Assembly (NCBI GenBank): GCA_002413455.1
Contig: DHXA01000237.1
Span: 1 to 18,384, forward strand
Origin: Rhodanobacter sp. UBA5168
GTDB taxonomy: Bacteria > Pseudomonadota > Gammaproteobacteria > Xanthomonadales > Rhodanobacteraceae
Reading direction: 5' to 3'
Length of the DNA: 18,384 bases
A program made the translations under genes and the position numbers. The notes below the pieces were generated by a model that was not told the origin of the DNA, ran no database searches, and worked only from the letters and a program-made list of their open reading frames with translations. Position 1 is the stretch's first letter, and every line of letters begins with the position of its first letter. Shown piece after piece: positions 1-6,485 of the stretch.

Positions 1-338
1 GCGGACAGGATGCGGGTGAGCGCCACGATCCACTGGAAGTGGTCCATGTTTTTCGAGTTGATGAAGATCTCGAACGGGCGGCGCAGTTCGTGCGGGGTGC
101 CGGCGTTGAGCACGATGTCGTTGATGGTGACGTACAGCGCGTGCTCGAACAGCGGTGACTTGACCTTGAAGGTGGAGCCGACCAGGGTCTCGGGGCGCTC
201 CACGCTTTCGTGCATCTGGATCACTTCGGCCTGACGCGGCTCTTTCGGCGCGGCGGCGGTGACCGGGGTGGCGGCAACCTTGTCTTCGGGTTTGACCACG
301 TTGTAGCCGGTGATCTTCTTGTTGATCTTGATCGCCAT
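1..338 (-). CDS. nrdJb: Class II ribonucleotide reductase partner subunit NrdJb (5' part, runs off left edge)
   Basis: The first 112 codons of a minus-strand gene are present; the rest lies beyond position 1. The protein starts MAIKINKKITGY, passes through an Ala/Pro-rich linker, and then shows ALYVTIND, RRPFEIFINSKNMDHFQWI and VALTRILSA. That block is characteristic of the TSCPD domain found at the C-terminus of B12-dependent ribonucleotide reductases and, in split enzymes, in the separate NrdJb protein. In Pseudomonas the class II enzyme is made of NrdJa and NrdJb and both are needed for activity (established knowledge). The ATG is preceded on the minus strand by a purine-rich GAGAAGAAG ribosome-binding site. 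The matching catalytic gene nrdJa lies upstream on the same strand, separated by a histone-like gene and a terminator. The product name is supported by both sequence and context. The C-terminal redox cysteines, if any, cannot be checked because that part is missing. Confidence 0.85.
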   Translation of the reverse strand, partial: MAIKINKKITGYNVVKPEDKVAATPVTAAAPKEPRQAEVIQMHESVERPETLVGSTFKVKSPLFEHALYVTINDIVLNAGTPHELRRPFEIFINSKNMDHFQWIVALTRILS

Positions 339-390
339 GGTTTTTCTTCTTCTCTAGGTGTCGGTGCCGGAGTGGACGCGGCGTGGTGCG

Positions 391-428
391 AAAAAGCATG
401 CGGCCCGGCGCATGGCCGGGCCGCATGC
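391..428 (-). terminator. Strong intrinsic terminator after the histone H1-like gene
   Basis: A perfect 14-bp GC-rich stem (396-409 with 415-428, 5-nt loop) is followed on the minus strand by five T (391-395). It begins 8 nt after the H1-like stop codon. It should end transcripts from nrdJa and the H1-like gene before nrdJb, whose start is 53 nt further on. Confidence 0.85.
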
Positions 429-436
429 GGTGTTGC

Positions 437-1162
437 TTACTTCCGTTTTGCAGCGGCCTTCTTGCCGGCAGCCTTTTTCATCGCTGGCCGTGCCGACTTG
501 ACGCTCGCTTTCTTGCTGGCAGTGGACCTCTTTGCCGTCTTGGCGACGGCTTTCTTGCTGGCGGACTTCTTGACTGCCGCCTTCTTCGGTGCGGCCTTCT
601 TGCTGGCCGACTTTTTGCTGCTGACCTTCTTTGCGACCTTGGCGGCTTTCTTCTTCACCACCTTGGCGACTTTCTTCGCGACCTTCTTCACCGCCTTCTT
701 GGCGGCGGAGGCTTTCTTGGCAACCTTCTTGGCAACCTTCTTGACCGCCTTCTTCACGGCTTTCTTGGCGGCGACCTTCTTGGCCGGTGCCTTCTTGGCC
801 ACCTTCTTCTTGGCGACGGCCTTCTTCACGGTTTTCTTGGCGGCAGCTTTTTTCTTCGGTGCAGCTTTCTTGGCAGCGGCTTTCTTCGGTGCGGCCTTCT
901 TGGCGGCAGCCTTCTTCGGTGCAGCTTTCTTGGCCGCAGCCTTCTTCGGCGCGGCTTTCTTTGCTGCGGCCTTCTTCGGCGCCGCCTTCTTGGCCGGTGC
1001 AGCCTTCTTCGGCGCGGCCTTCTTCGCGGCGGGTTTGCTTGCTGCGGGCGTGGCCACGGGCGCGGGCGGCGCCACGTCCGGCAACGGCGGCAGCACGACG
1101 GCGGGTGCGTCGACAACTGGTGCGGCGCTGTTGTTCATTTCAAATTCGTTTTCGATGGACAT
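437..1162 (-). CDS. Lysine/alanine-rich histone H1-like DNA-binding protein
   Basis: 241 residues. The first ~40 are acidic to neutral and Pro/Ala/Val-rich. The remainder is almost entirely Lys and Ala with some Pro, Val and Ser, giving an extremely basic tail like eukaryotic histone H1, chlamydial Hc2 and the Pseudomonas AlgP C-terminus. Residues about 46-105 are tandem copies of a KKAAPKKAAA-type decapeptide; after that the tail becomes Val-containing (KKVAKKVAKK) and then Ser-containing. Such tails bind DNA non-specifically (family knowledge); a role in nucleoid compaction is inferred. The start at 1162 is chosen because a GGAGGGG site (1172-1178) lies 9 nt upstream. An internal Met at residue 9 has no such support. 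The gene begins 59 nt after the nrdJa stop on the same strand, so co-transcription with nrdJa is likely. Several open frames on the opposite strand here are by-products of the repetitive codons. Confidence 0.85.
   Translation of the reverse strand: MSIENEFEMNNSAAPVVDAPAVVLPPLPDVAPPAPVATPAASKPAAKKAAPKKAAPAKKAAPKKAAAKKAAPKKAAAKKAAPKKAAAKKAAPKKAAAKKAAPKKKAAAKKTVKKAVAKKKVAKKAPAKKVAAKKAVKKAVKKVAKKVAKKASAAKKAVKKVAKKVAKVVKKKAAKVAKKVSSKKSASKKAAPKKAAVKKSASKKAVAKTAKRSTASKKASVKSARPAMKKAAGKKAAAKRK
848..1027 (-). repeat. Tandem ~30-bp repeats encoding KKAAPKKAAA units in the H1-like tail
   Basis: Imperfect tandem units of about 30 bp, read on the plus strand as variants of cttcggtgcagctttcttgg followed by cggc and similar. 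They encode roughly residues 46-105 of the H1-like protein. Differences between units are mostly synonymous third-position changes, so the protein repeat is better conserved than the DNA repeat. Confidence 0.75.
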
Positions 1163-1195
1163 GCTGATTTTCCCCTCCGATGGACCACTTGAGTT

Positions 1196-1218
1196 GTCGC
1201 ACGCCGATGGCGTGCGAC
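1196..1218. other. Perfect 10-bp hairpin between nrdJa and the H1-like gene
   Basis: The arms 1196-1205 and 1209-1218 are perfectly complementary with a 3-nt loop. The hairpin starts 3 nt after the nrdJa stop on the minus strand. No T-run follows on the minus strand (the next bases are AACTCAAG), so it is not a classical terminator. It may act as an attenuator or as an RNA-stability element between the two genes. Confidence 0.5.
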
Positions 1219-1221
1219 GGT

Positions 1222-4200
1222 TCAGAATTTGCCGTAGTAGCCTTCCTTCAAGGCATCGAAGAGGTTGGCGGCGGAGTGCATTTCGCCGTCGTATTCCACC
1301 TGCTCATTGCCTTTCAGTTCGACAACGCTACCGTCTTCGAGCTCGAAGCGGTAGAGGGTGCTTTCAAGATCGGAATCCTTGACCAGCACGCCCTGGAACG
1401 CGGCGGGGTTGAAGCGGAACGTGGTGCATCCTTTCAGGCCCTGTTTGTAGGCGTAGAAATAGATGTCCTTGAAGTCTTCGTAGGGGTAATCGGTGGGCAC
1501 GTTGGCGGTCTTGGAGATCGACGAGTCGATCCACTTCTGCGAGGCGGCCTGGATGTCGACGTGCTCTTTCGGGCTGATGTCGTCGGCGGAAACGAAGTAG
1601 TCGGGCAGCTTGTTGTCCGCCTCGTCGGTGAACACCTTGGCCTCGGCGTTGATCAGCGCGCGGTAGGCGAGCAGCTCGAAGCTGAGCACCTCGACCTTTT
1701 CCTTGGACTTCTTGCCTTCGCGGATCACGTTGCGCGAATAGCTGTGCGCGAAGCTGGGCTCGATGCCGTTGCTGGCGTTGTTGGCCAGGCTGAGGCTGAT
1801 CGTGCCGGTGGGCGCGATCGAGCTGTGATGGGTGAAGCGCGCGCCGGTCTCGGCCAGTTCGGCCACCAGGTTCGGCGCCACGCTGGCGATGCGCTGCATG
1901 TAGCGCGAGTACTTCGCGTGCAGCACGCGGCCGGGGATGCTGTCGCCGACCTTGTAGCCATCGGTGACCATTTCCGGGCGCTTGCGCAGCATGTCGCCGG
2001 TGACGGTGAAGTCGCGCAGCAGGATCGGCGCGGCGCCCTTCTCCTTGGCCAGCTCCAGCGCGACTTCCCAGCCGGCGACGGCCATTTCGCGCGACACTTC
2101 CTCGGTGAATGCGACGGCTTCGGCGCTGCCGTAGCGGTGCTTGAGCATGGTCACGGTGGAACCGAGGCCGAGGAAACCCATGCCGTGGCGGCGCTTGGAC
2201 ATGATCTCGTTGCGCTGCTGCTCCAGCGGCAGGCCGTTGATCTCGACCACGTTGTCGAGCATGCGGGTGAATACCTTGACCACCTCGCGGTACTCGTCCC
2301 AGTCGAAACGCGCCTTCGGGCCGAACGGATCGCGCACGAAGGTGGTGAGGTTGATCGAGCCGAGCAGGCAGGAGCCGTACGGCGGCAGTGGCTGCTCGCC
2401 GCAATTGTGTGCATGCAGGCCGTTGCCGTCGAAGGTGTTGATGCCGGGCACCTGCACGTCGTAGACGTCCTCGACGCCATCGGCGTGCAGCGAGGCCACG
2501 GTGGCGACGAAGCGCTCGCGGTTGAGGTTGCGCTGGTAACCGGACAGGGCCGCCTTGAGGCGGGTCGCCTTGTCGGTGTCGGCAAAGCCGATCAACTCGG
2601 CGAAACGCAGCAGTGACTCGCCCGCGATGACCAGTTCGTGCTGGGCCTGGGTGGCATACACGCGCGAACCGCCGTGGCCGTCCGGCAGCAGGCTTTCATC
2701 GGCAGCGCGACGATCGCGGTAGATACGCGAAGGCATGCCCAGGCGCAGCAGCATGCGCTGCACCGCTTCCAGTCGTGGCATATCCGACTGCGCCAGGCGA
2801 ACGGACACACCCTTGGCCTGGCTGCCCTGCACCGAACCATCGGCATCGAAGAAGCCGCGCAGGAAACCGCGGTATGCCTCGCTCGATGCCTGTTCCAGCG
2901 CCGGCGTGATCGCCTTGTCGCCAACGCTCATGCCGAACTCGAAGGCGAGGTCGCGCAGCGCGGCGGATTTCATGCGGAATTCGCCACGACCGCTCACTTC
3001 CGACCAGCCGGCAAAGTCGGCGCGATGCGGCAGCGTCTGCGCGCAGCGCAGGGCTTCGGCCATCAAGGCATGGGCAGCGCCATTCACACAGCCGTTTACG
3101 ACGGCAGCCTGCGGCCACACCGACAGCACCGCGGCCTCGTGCTTGAGCGTGCCGTCACCGACCAGCATGCCGAGCAGGTAGCCCTGCTCCGCGGTCAGCG
3201 CGCCGGACCACTGCGCGTTGGCGCGGTGATCGTTGAGGAGCACGCGATCGCCCGGTCGCAACGCACCGGCGGCACACCATTCGGTGTCCACGCTCCAGCG
3301 GGTCAGACGCGAGACACGGCGTACGCGATGGTCTTCGGTCAGGCGCAGGCGATGACCTTCTTCGGTCTGCAAGGCCAGCACCGGCTTGGTCGCGGTGCGG
3401 AAGAAACCTTCGGCGCCGGTGGTGTGATCCTTGCCGTCCACCCGCGCCATGAAGCCGTGGCCGAGCAGGTCGCTGACCTGGCGCGGACCTTCGGATGTCT
3501 GCACCCAGGTATCGGCAGTGACGCAAGGATTGGTCGCGCGGATGTGCTCGCACCACCAGTTGTTGTTCATCTCGTTGACCTTGTCGATCAGGATGAAACC
3601 GGGCTCGGCGTAGTCGTAGGTGGACACCATGATCATGTCCCACAGATGCCGCGCACGGATGTGGCTGTAGATCTTGCAGGCGACCAGGCCGTCCTCGCGG
3701 TCGACGTAGTTCTCGTGGGTCGGCCACTCGCGCCAGATCACTTTGGTGGGATCGTCGACGTCGATCTCGTCCTTTTCCTTGACGTGCACCGGGAACACCA
3801 GCGGCCAGTCCTGGTCGTGCTCGACCGCGTCCATGAAGCCGTCGGTGATCAGCAGCGACAGGTTGAACTGGCGCAGCCGGCCGTCCTCGCGCTTGGCGCG
3901 GATGAATTCCTTGGCGTCCGGATGGCTGATGTCGAACGTGCCCATCTGCGCGCCGCGGCGGCCGCCGGCGGAGGACACGGTGAAGCACATCTTGTCGTAG
4001 ATATCCATGAACGACAGCGGGCCGCTGGTATACGCACCGGCGCCCGACACGTACGCGCCGCGCGGACGCAGCGTGGAGAACTCGTAGCCGATGCCGCAAC
4101 CGGCCTTCAGCGTGAGGCCGGCCTCGTGCACCTTCTCCAGGATGTCGTCCATCGAGTCGCGGATGGTGCCGGAGACGGTGCAGTTGATGGTGGAGGTGGC

Positions 4201-4506
4201 CGGCTTGTGCGCCAGCGCGCCGGCGTTGGAGGTGATGCGGCCGGCGGGGATCGCACCGCGGCGCAGCGCCCACAGGAAACGCTCGTACCAGTGGCCGCGC
4301 AACTCGTCGCTGGCTTCCACGTCGGACAGCGCACGCGCCACGCGCTGATACGTGCCGTCGATGGTGATGTCGACCGGCTCGCCGGACTTCGCCTTCAGGC
4401 GATATTTCTTGTCCCAGATGTCGTACGACGCGGGTTGTAGTGGAATTTCCACGACGGCATCACGACCTGTGGCTGAATTTGTGGCTGGGGCACGCATTGT
4501 GCTCAT
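1222..4506 (-). CDS. nrdJa: Adenosylcobalamin-dependent (class II) ribonucleotide reductase catalytic subunit NrdJa, intein-containing
   Basis: A 1094-residue precursor. Removing the intein (residues 328-701) leaves ~720 residues, normal for NrdJa. The enzyme reduces ribonucleotides to deoxyribonucleotides with a thiyl radical made from adenosylcobalamin, independent of oxygen (family knowledge). Seen in the sequence: STINCTVSGT (Cys109, probable redox-pair cysteine), GCGIGYEFS, and after splicing the NPCGEQPL motif. That motif contains the Asn-x-Cys-x-Glu active site (Asn326, Cys702, Glu704 in precursor numbering). CLLGSINL (Cys713) matches the second redox cysteine of other reductases. KGCTTFRFN lies near the C-terminus. 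No N-terminal ATP-cone is visible, so overall-activity allosteric control by ATP/dATP is unlikely. The ATG at 4506 has a GAGAGG site about 12 nt upstream. NrdR-like boxes lie in the upstream region. No cobalamin riboswitch was recognised. nrdJb, needed as partner, lies two genes downstream. Confidence 0.95.
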   Translation of the reverse strand: MSTMRAPATNSATGRDAVVEIPLQPASYDIWDKKYRLKAKSGEPVDITIDGTYQRVARALSDVEASDELRGHWYERFLWALRRGAIPAGRITSNAGALAHKPATSTINCTVSGTIRDSMDDILEKVHEAGLTLKAGCGIGYEFSTLRPRGAYVSGAGAYTSGPLSFMDIYDKMCFTVSSAGGRRGAQMGTFDISHPDAKEFIRAKREDGRLRQFNLSLLITDGFMDAVEHDQDWPLVFPVHVKEKDEIDVDDPTKVIWREWPTHENYVDREDGLVACKIYSHIRARHLWDMIMVSTYDYAEPGFILIDKVNEMNNNWWCEHIRATNPCVTADTWVQTSEGPRQVSDLLGHGFMARVDGKDHTTGAEGFFRTATKPVLALQTEEGHRLRLTEDHRVRRVSRLTRWSVDTEWCAAGALRPGDRVLLNDHRANAQWSGALTAEQGYLLGMLVGDGTLKHEAAVLSVWPQAAVVNGCVNGAAHALMAEALRCAQTLPHRADFAGWSEVSGRGEFRMKSAALRDLAFEFGMSVGDKAITPALEQASSEAYRGFLRGFFDADGSVQGSQAKGVSVRLAQSDMPRLEAVQRMLLRLGMPSRIYRDRRAADESLLPDGHGGSRVYATQAQHELVIAGESLLRFAELIGFADTDKATRLKAALSGYQRNLNRERFVATVASLHADGVEDVYDVQVPGINTFDGNGLHAHNCGEQPLPPYGSCLLGSINLTTFVRDPFGPKARFDWDEYREVVKVFTRMLDNVVEINGLPLEQQRNEIMSKRRHGMGFLGLGSTVTMLKHRYGSAEAVAFTEEVSREMAVAGWEVALELAKEKGAAPILLRDFTVTGDMLRKRPEMVTDGYKVGDSIPGRVLHAKYSRYMQRIASVAPNLVAELAETGARFTHHSSIAPTGTISLSLANNASNGIEPSFAHSYSRNVIREGKKSKEKVEVLSFELLAYRALINAEAKVFTDEADNKLPDYFVSADDISPKEHVDIQAASQKWIDSSISKTANVPTDYPYEDFKDIYFYAYKQGLKGCTTFRFNPAAFQGVLVKDSDLESTLYRFELEDGSVVELKGNEQVEYDGEMHSAANLFDALKEGYYGKF
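2404..3525 (-). mobile_element. Intein with LAGLIDADG (DOD) homing endonuclease, in-frame in nrdJa
   Basis: A 374-residue in-frame insertion between Pro327 and the extein Cys702. It begins with Cys (CVTADTWVQTSEG, block A), has LTEDH as block B (intein residues 62-66), and ends VYDVQVPG...NGLHAHN followed by extein Cys (blocks F and G). All standard splicing residues are present: Cys1, block B Thr-x-x-His, penultimate His373, Asn374 and Cys+1. The block F position that is often His reads Asn (VPGIN). The endonuclease has both LAGLIDADG helices: YLLGMLVGDG (intein residues 116-125, catalytic Asp124) and FLRGFFDADG (221-230, Asp229). Both catalytic acids are intact, so the element may still be mobile. 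It is open throughout with no frameshift. GC content looks similar to the host gene, so recent arrival is not obvious from composition. Confidence 0.93.
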
Positions 4507-4860
4507 CGGCTTCTAAGACCTCTCGGTGTGGCCTTGCGGCCCCCGTTGATTTTTATTTGATACGACGGTGTCGTTTACGTTGTGTCCGCTGCAGCCAACA
4601 GGTCGTGAGGATTGCCCTCCGACCTTGTGCCACTTGTTTCCGACGACAACGACTCCCCCTCAAGAGTGCGATGGTCGACACCAGTGCTTGTCTCAGCGCT
4701 GGCACTTGAACACAAGATGTTGTGGTTGCTATCGGATAGGCAAGTTAACCCTGACGCCGCTGGAAGTAAAGTGCCCACGGCCGCATTCGGACCGATGGAA
4801 CCGCCGCGCCCCGTACCGGTCGAACCAGCGCCGCATTTGTCGCCCTTAGAGGAGGAATCC
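4507..4860. other. Divergent intergenic region between nrdJa and the degQ-type gene
   Basis: 354 bp with no convincing gene. It must contain the nrdJa promoter (minus) and the protease promoter (plus). The clearest signals are two NrdR-like boxes (4678-4693, 4710-4725). No confident -35/-10 pair was found for either direction. TTGAAC (4706-4711) and TATCGG (4730-4735), spaced 18 bp, is a weak plus-strand candidate overlapping the upstream box. The region is less GC-rich than its flanks, with a short AT-rich tract at 4549-4561. The plus-strand frame open from 4612 into the protease is treated as non-coding because the signal peptide and ribosome-binding site start at 4861. Confidence 0.6.
4678..4725 (-). 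promoter_or_regulatory. Tandem NrdR-like boxes upstream of nrdJa
   Basis: The box at 4710-4725 reads acacaagatgttgtgg and matches the published NrdR consensus acaCwAtATaTwGtgt at 13 of 16 positions. A second, weaker box at 4678-4693 (acaccagtgcttgtct) matches at 10 of 16. Their starts are 32 bp apart with a 16-bp gap, about three helical turns. This is the arrangement known for NrdR, the nucleotide-sensing repressor of ribonucleotide reductase genes. Matches were counted by eye. Confidence 0.6.
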
Positions 4861-6261
4861 ATGTCGCCACAACGTTTCCGACTTTGGCACTGGCTGGCCG
4901 GTCTGCTGGTGTCCGCCGCCATCGGCGCCGCGCCGGCCAGCGCGGTGGCCGCCACCTTGCCGGCGGCGGTCGACGGCCAGCCGATGCCCTCGCTGGCGCC
5001 GATGCTGGCGCGGGTGACGCCGGCGGTGGTGAACATCTCCACCAAGACGCGCGTGCAGGTGCGCGATGCGTATTTCGACGACCCGATGGTGCGCCAGTTC
5101 TTCGGCCTGCCCGCGGCACCGCGCGAGCGGGTCGAGCAGAGCCTGGGCTCGGGCGTGATCGTGGACGCGGCCAAGGGCTACGTGCTGACCAACAACCACG
5201 TGGTCGGCGGCGCCGACGACATCAGCGTGACCTTGCAGGACGGGCGCACGTTCAAGGGCAAATTGATCGGCACCGACCCGGACACCGACGTGGCGGTGGT
5301 GCAGATCCCCGCGCAAAATCTCGAGGCGCTGCCGCTGGCCGATTCGACCCGGCTGCAGGTGGGCGATTACGTGGTGGCGGTGGGCGATCCGTTCGGCCTT
5401 GGCCAGACGGTGACTGCCGGCATCGTTTCCGCGCTCGGGCGTTCGGGGTTGGGCAGCTCCGATGGGGAAAGCTCCGGCTACCAGAACTTCATCCAGACCG
5501 ACGCGTCGATCAATCCCGGCAACTCCGGCGGCGCGCTGGTGAACCTGCGCGGCGAACTGGTCGGCATCAACACGATGATCTTCTCGCCGTCGGGCGGCAA
5601 CGTCGGCATCGGCTTTGCGATTCCCAGCGCCATCACCACGGAAGTGATGGGCCAGTTGCTGGCGCACGGCAAGGTGCAGCGCGGCAGCCTCGGCGTGCAG
5701 ACGCAGGCGATCACGCCGCGCATCGCGCAACTGCTGAAGCTGAAGGACAACAACGGCGTGGTGGTCACCGGGGTCAGCGACGACTCGTCCGCTGCACGCG
5801 CCGGCTTGCAGCCGGGCGACGTGCTGACCACGCTCAATGGCAAACCGTTGCGCAGCGAGCAGGAGCTGCGCAACGCCGAAGGCCTGCTGCCGCTGGGCAG
5901 CGCGGTGCAACTGGGCGTGCTGCGCGACGGCCATGACCGCCAGGTCAGCGCCACGCTCGCCGCGGAGAAGCTGGCCAGCATCGACGGCGGCCAGCTCGAT
6001 CCGCGCCTCAGCGGCGTGCGCTTCAGCGAACTCGACGAGCGCCAGCGCAGCGACGGCCTCTACGGCGTGGCGATTGGCGCGGTGCAACCGGGGAGCGGTG
6101 CCGCGCGCGCGGGGCTGACCACCGACGACGTGGTGATCGGCGTGGGCAACCAGCGCATCACCAGCCTGCGCATGCTGCGCGGGCTGGCCGGCGTGAAGCC
6201 GCGCCAGCTGGTGCTGGTGGTCGCCGACACCGATGGCACCCGCTATGTGGTGGTGAACTGA
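4861..6261 (+). CDS. degQ: Do-family periplasmic serine endoprotease, DegQ-type
   Basis: 466 residues. An N-terminal signal peptide (about residues 1-31, hydrophobic WLAGLLVSAAIGAAPASAVA) sends it to the periplasm. The trypsin-like domain carries the triad His113 (NNHVV), Asp143 (DTDVAVVQI) and Ser222 (GNSGGAL). Two PDZ domains follow, around residues 265-365 and 380-466. The family degrades or refolds misfolded envelope proteins in large oligomers (family knowledge). The loop between the N-terminal strand and the protease core is short, unlike the long LA loop of DegP, which favours a DegQ-like or MucD-like assignment; the paralogue is not certain. The start at 4861 is preceded by AGGAGG (4850-4855). 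The open frame continues upstream to 4612, but a longer start would bury the signal peptide. It is divergent from nrdJa and separated by 224 bp from the next gene, so it is probably its own unit. Confidence 0.92.
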   Translation: MSPQRFRLWHWLAGLLVSAAIGAAPASAVAATLPAAVDGQPMPSLAPMLARVTPAVVNISTKTRVQVRDAYFDDPMVRQFFGLPAAPRERVEQSLGSGVIVDAAKGYVLTNNHVVGGADDISVTLQDGRTFKGKLIGTDPDTDVAVVQIPAQNLEALPLADSTRLQVGDYVVAVGDPFGLGQTVTAGIVSALGRSGLGSSDGESSGYQNFIQTDASINPGNSGGALVNLRGELVGINTMIFSPSGGNVGIGFAIPSAITTEVMGQLLAHGKVQRGSLGVQTQAITPRIAQLLKLKDNNGVVVTGVSDDSSAARAGLQPGDVLTTLNGKPLRSEQELRNAEGLLPLGSAVQLGVLRDGHDRQVSATLAAEKLASIDGGQLDPRLSGVRFSELDERQRSDGLYGVAIGAVQPGSGAARAGLTTDDVVIGVGNQRITSLRMLRGLAGVKPRQLVLVVADTDGTRYVVVN

Positions 6262-6485
6262 AACACGGCGCAAAGCCGACATCGGCAAACCGTGGCGTGG
6301 ATCGCCGGCCCGCCGTGTCCCGGCGCACAGGCTGGCGTACTGCCTCGCGCAAATCCATGAAAGTGCTTGATGTTTTGTGTTCAGGCCGATGCAATATCCT
6401 TTCGGGTTCACTCTATGTGCGCCCGCAAGGCGGCATACTCGCGCCATTACATCCACACCTAATCATGCCGGGGTTCCCCACCACC

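Noticed and set aside
210..1382. A 390-residue plus-strand frame full of Phe/Ala (AAFFGAAFLA-type repeats) opposite the H1-like gene
   Set aside because: It looks like a repetitive membrane protein, but it is exactly the reverse complement of Lys/Ala codons. The minus strand has the start site, Shine-Dalgarno and terminator.
1180..2616. A 478-residue plus-strand open frame over the nrdJa 3' part
   Set aside because: It shadows the nrdJa coding strand, has no ribosome-binding site or domain, and shows the same composition bias as other antisense frames.
2638..4440. A 600-residue open frame on the plus strand, antisense to nrdJa
   Set aside because: It overlaps a clearly homologous gene and its translation is rich in His, Gly, Arg and Val without recognisable domains. 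This is typical of antisense frames in GC-rich DNA.
4612..4860. N-terminal extension of the DegQ-type protease frame
   Set aside because: The extension would put ~83 residues before a good signal peptide, and a strong AGGAGG site precedes the ATG at 4861.
4507..4860. Cobalamin riboswitch ahead of the B12-dependent reductase
   Set aside because: No B12-box-like conserved core or multi-stem layout could be recognised on the minus strand.
4846..6456. A 536-residue minus-strand frame over the protease gene
   Set aside because: It is rich in His, Arg and Ala with no domain, fully antisense to a gene with an intact catalytic triad and signal peptide.
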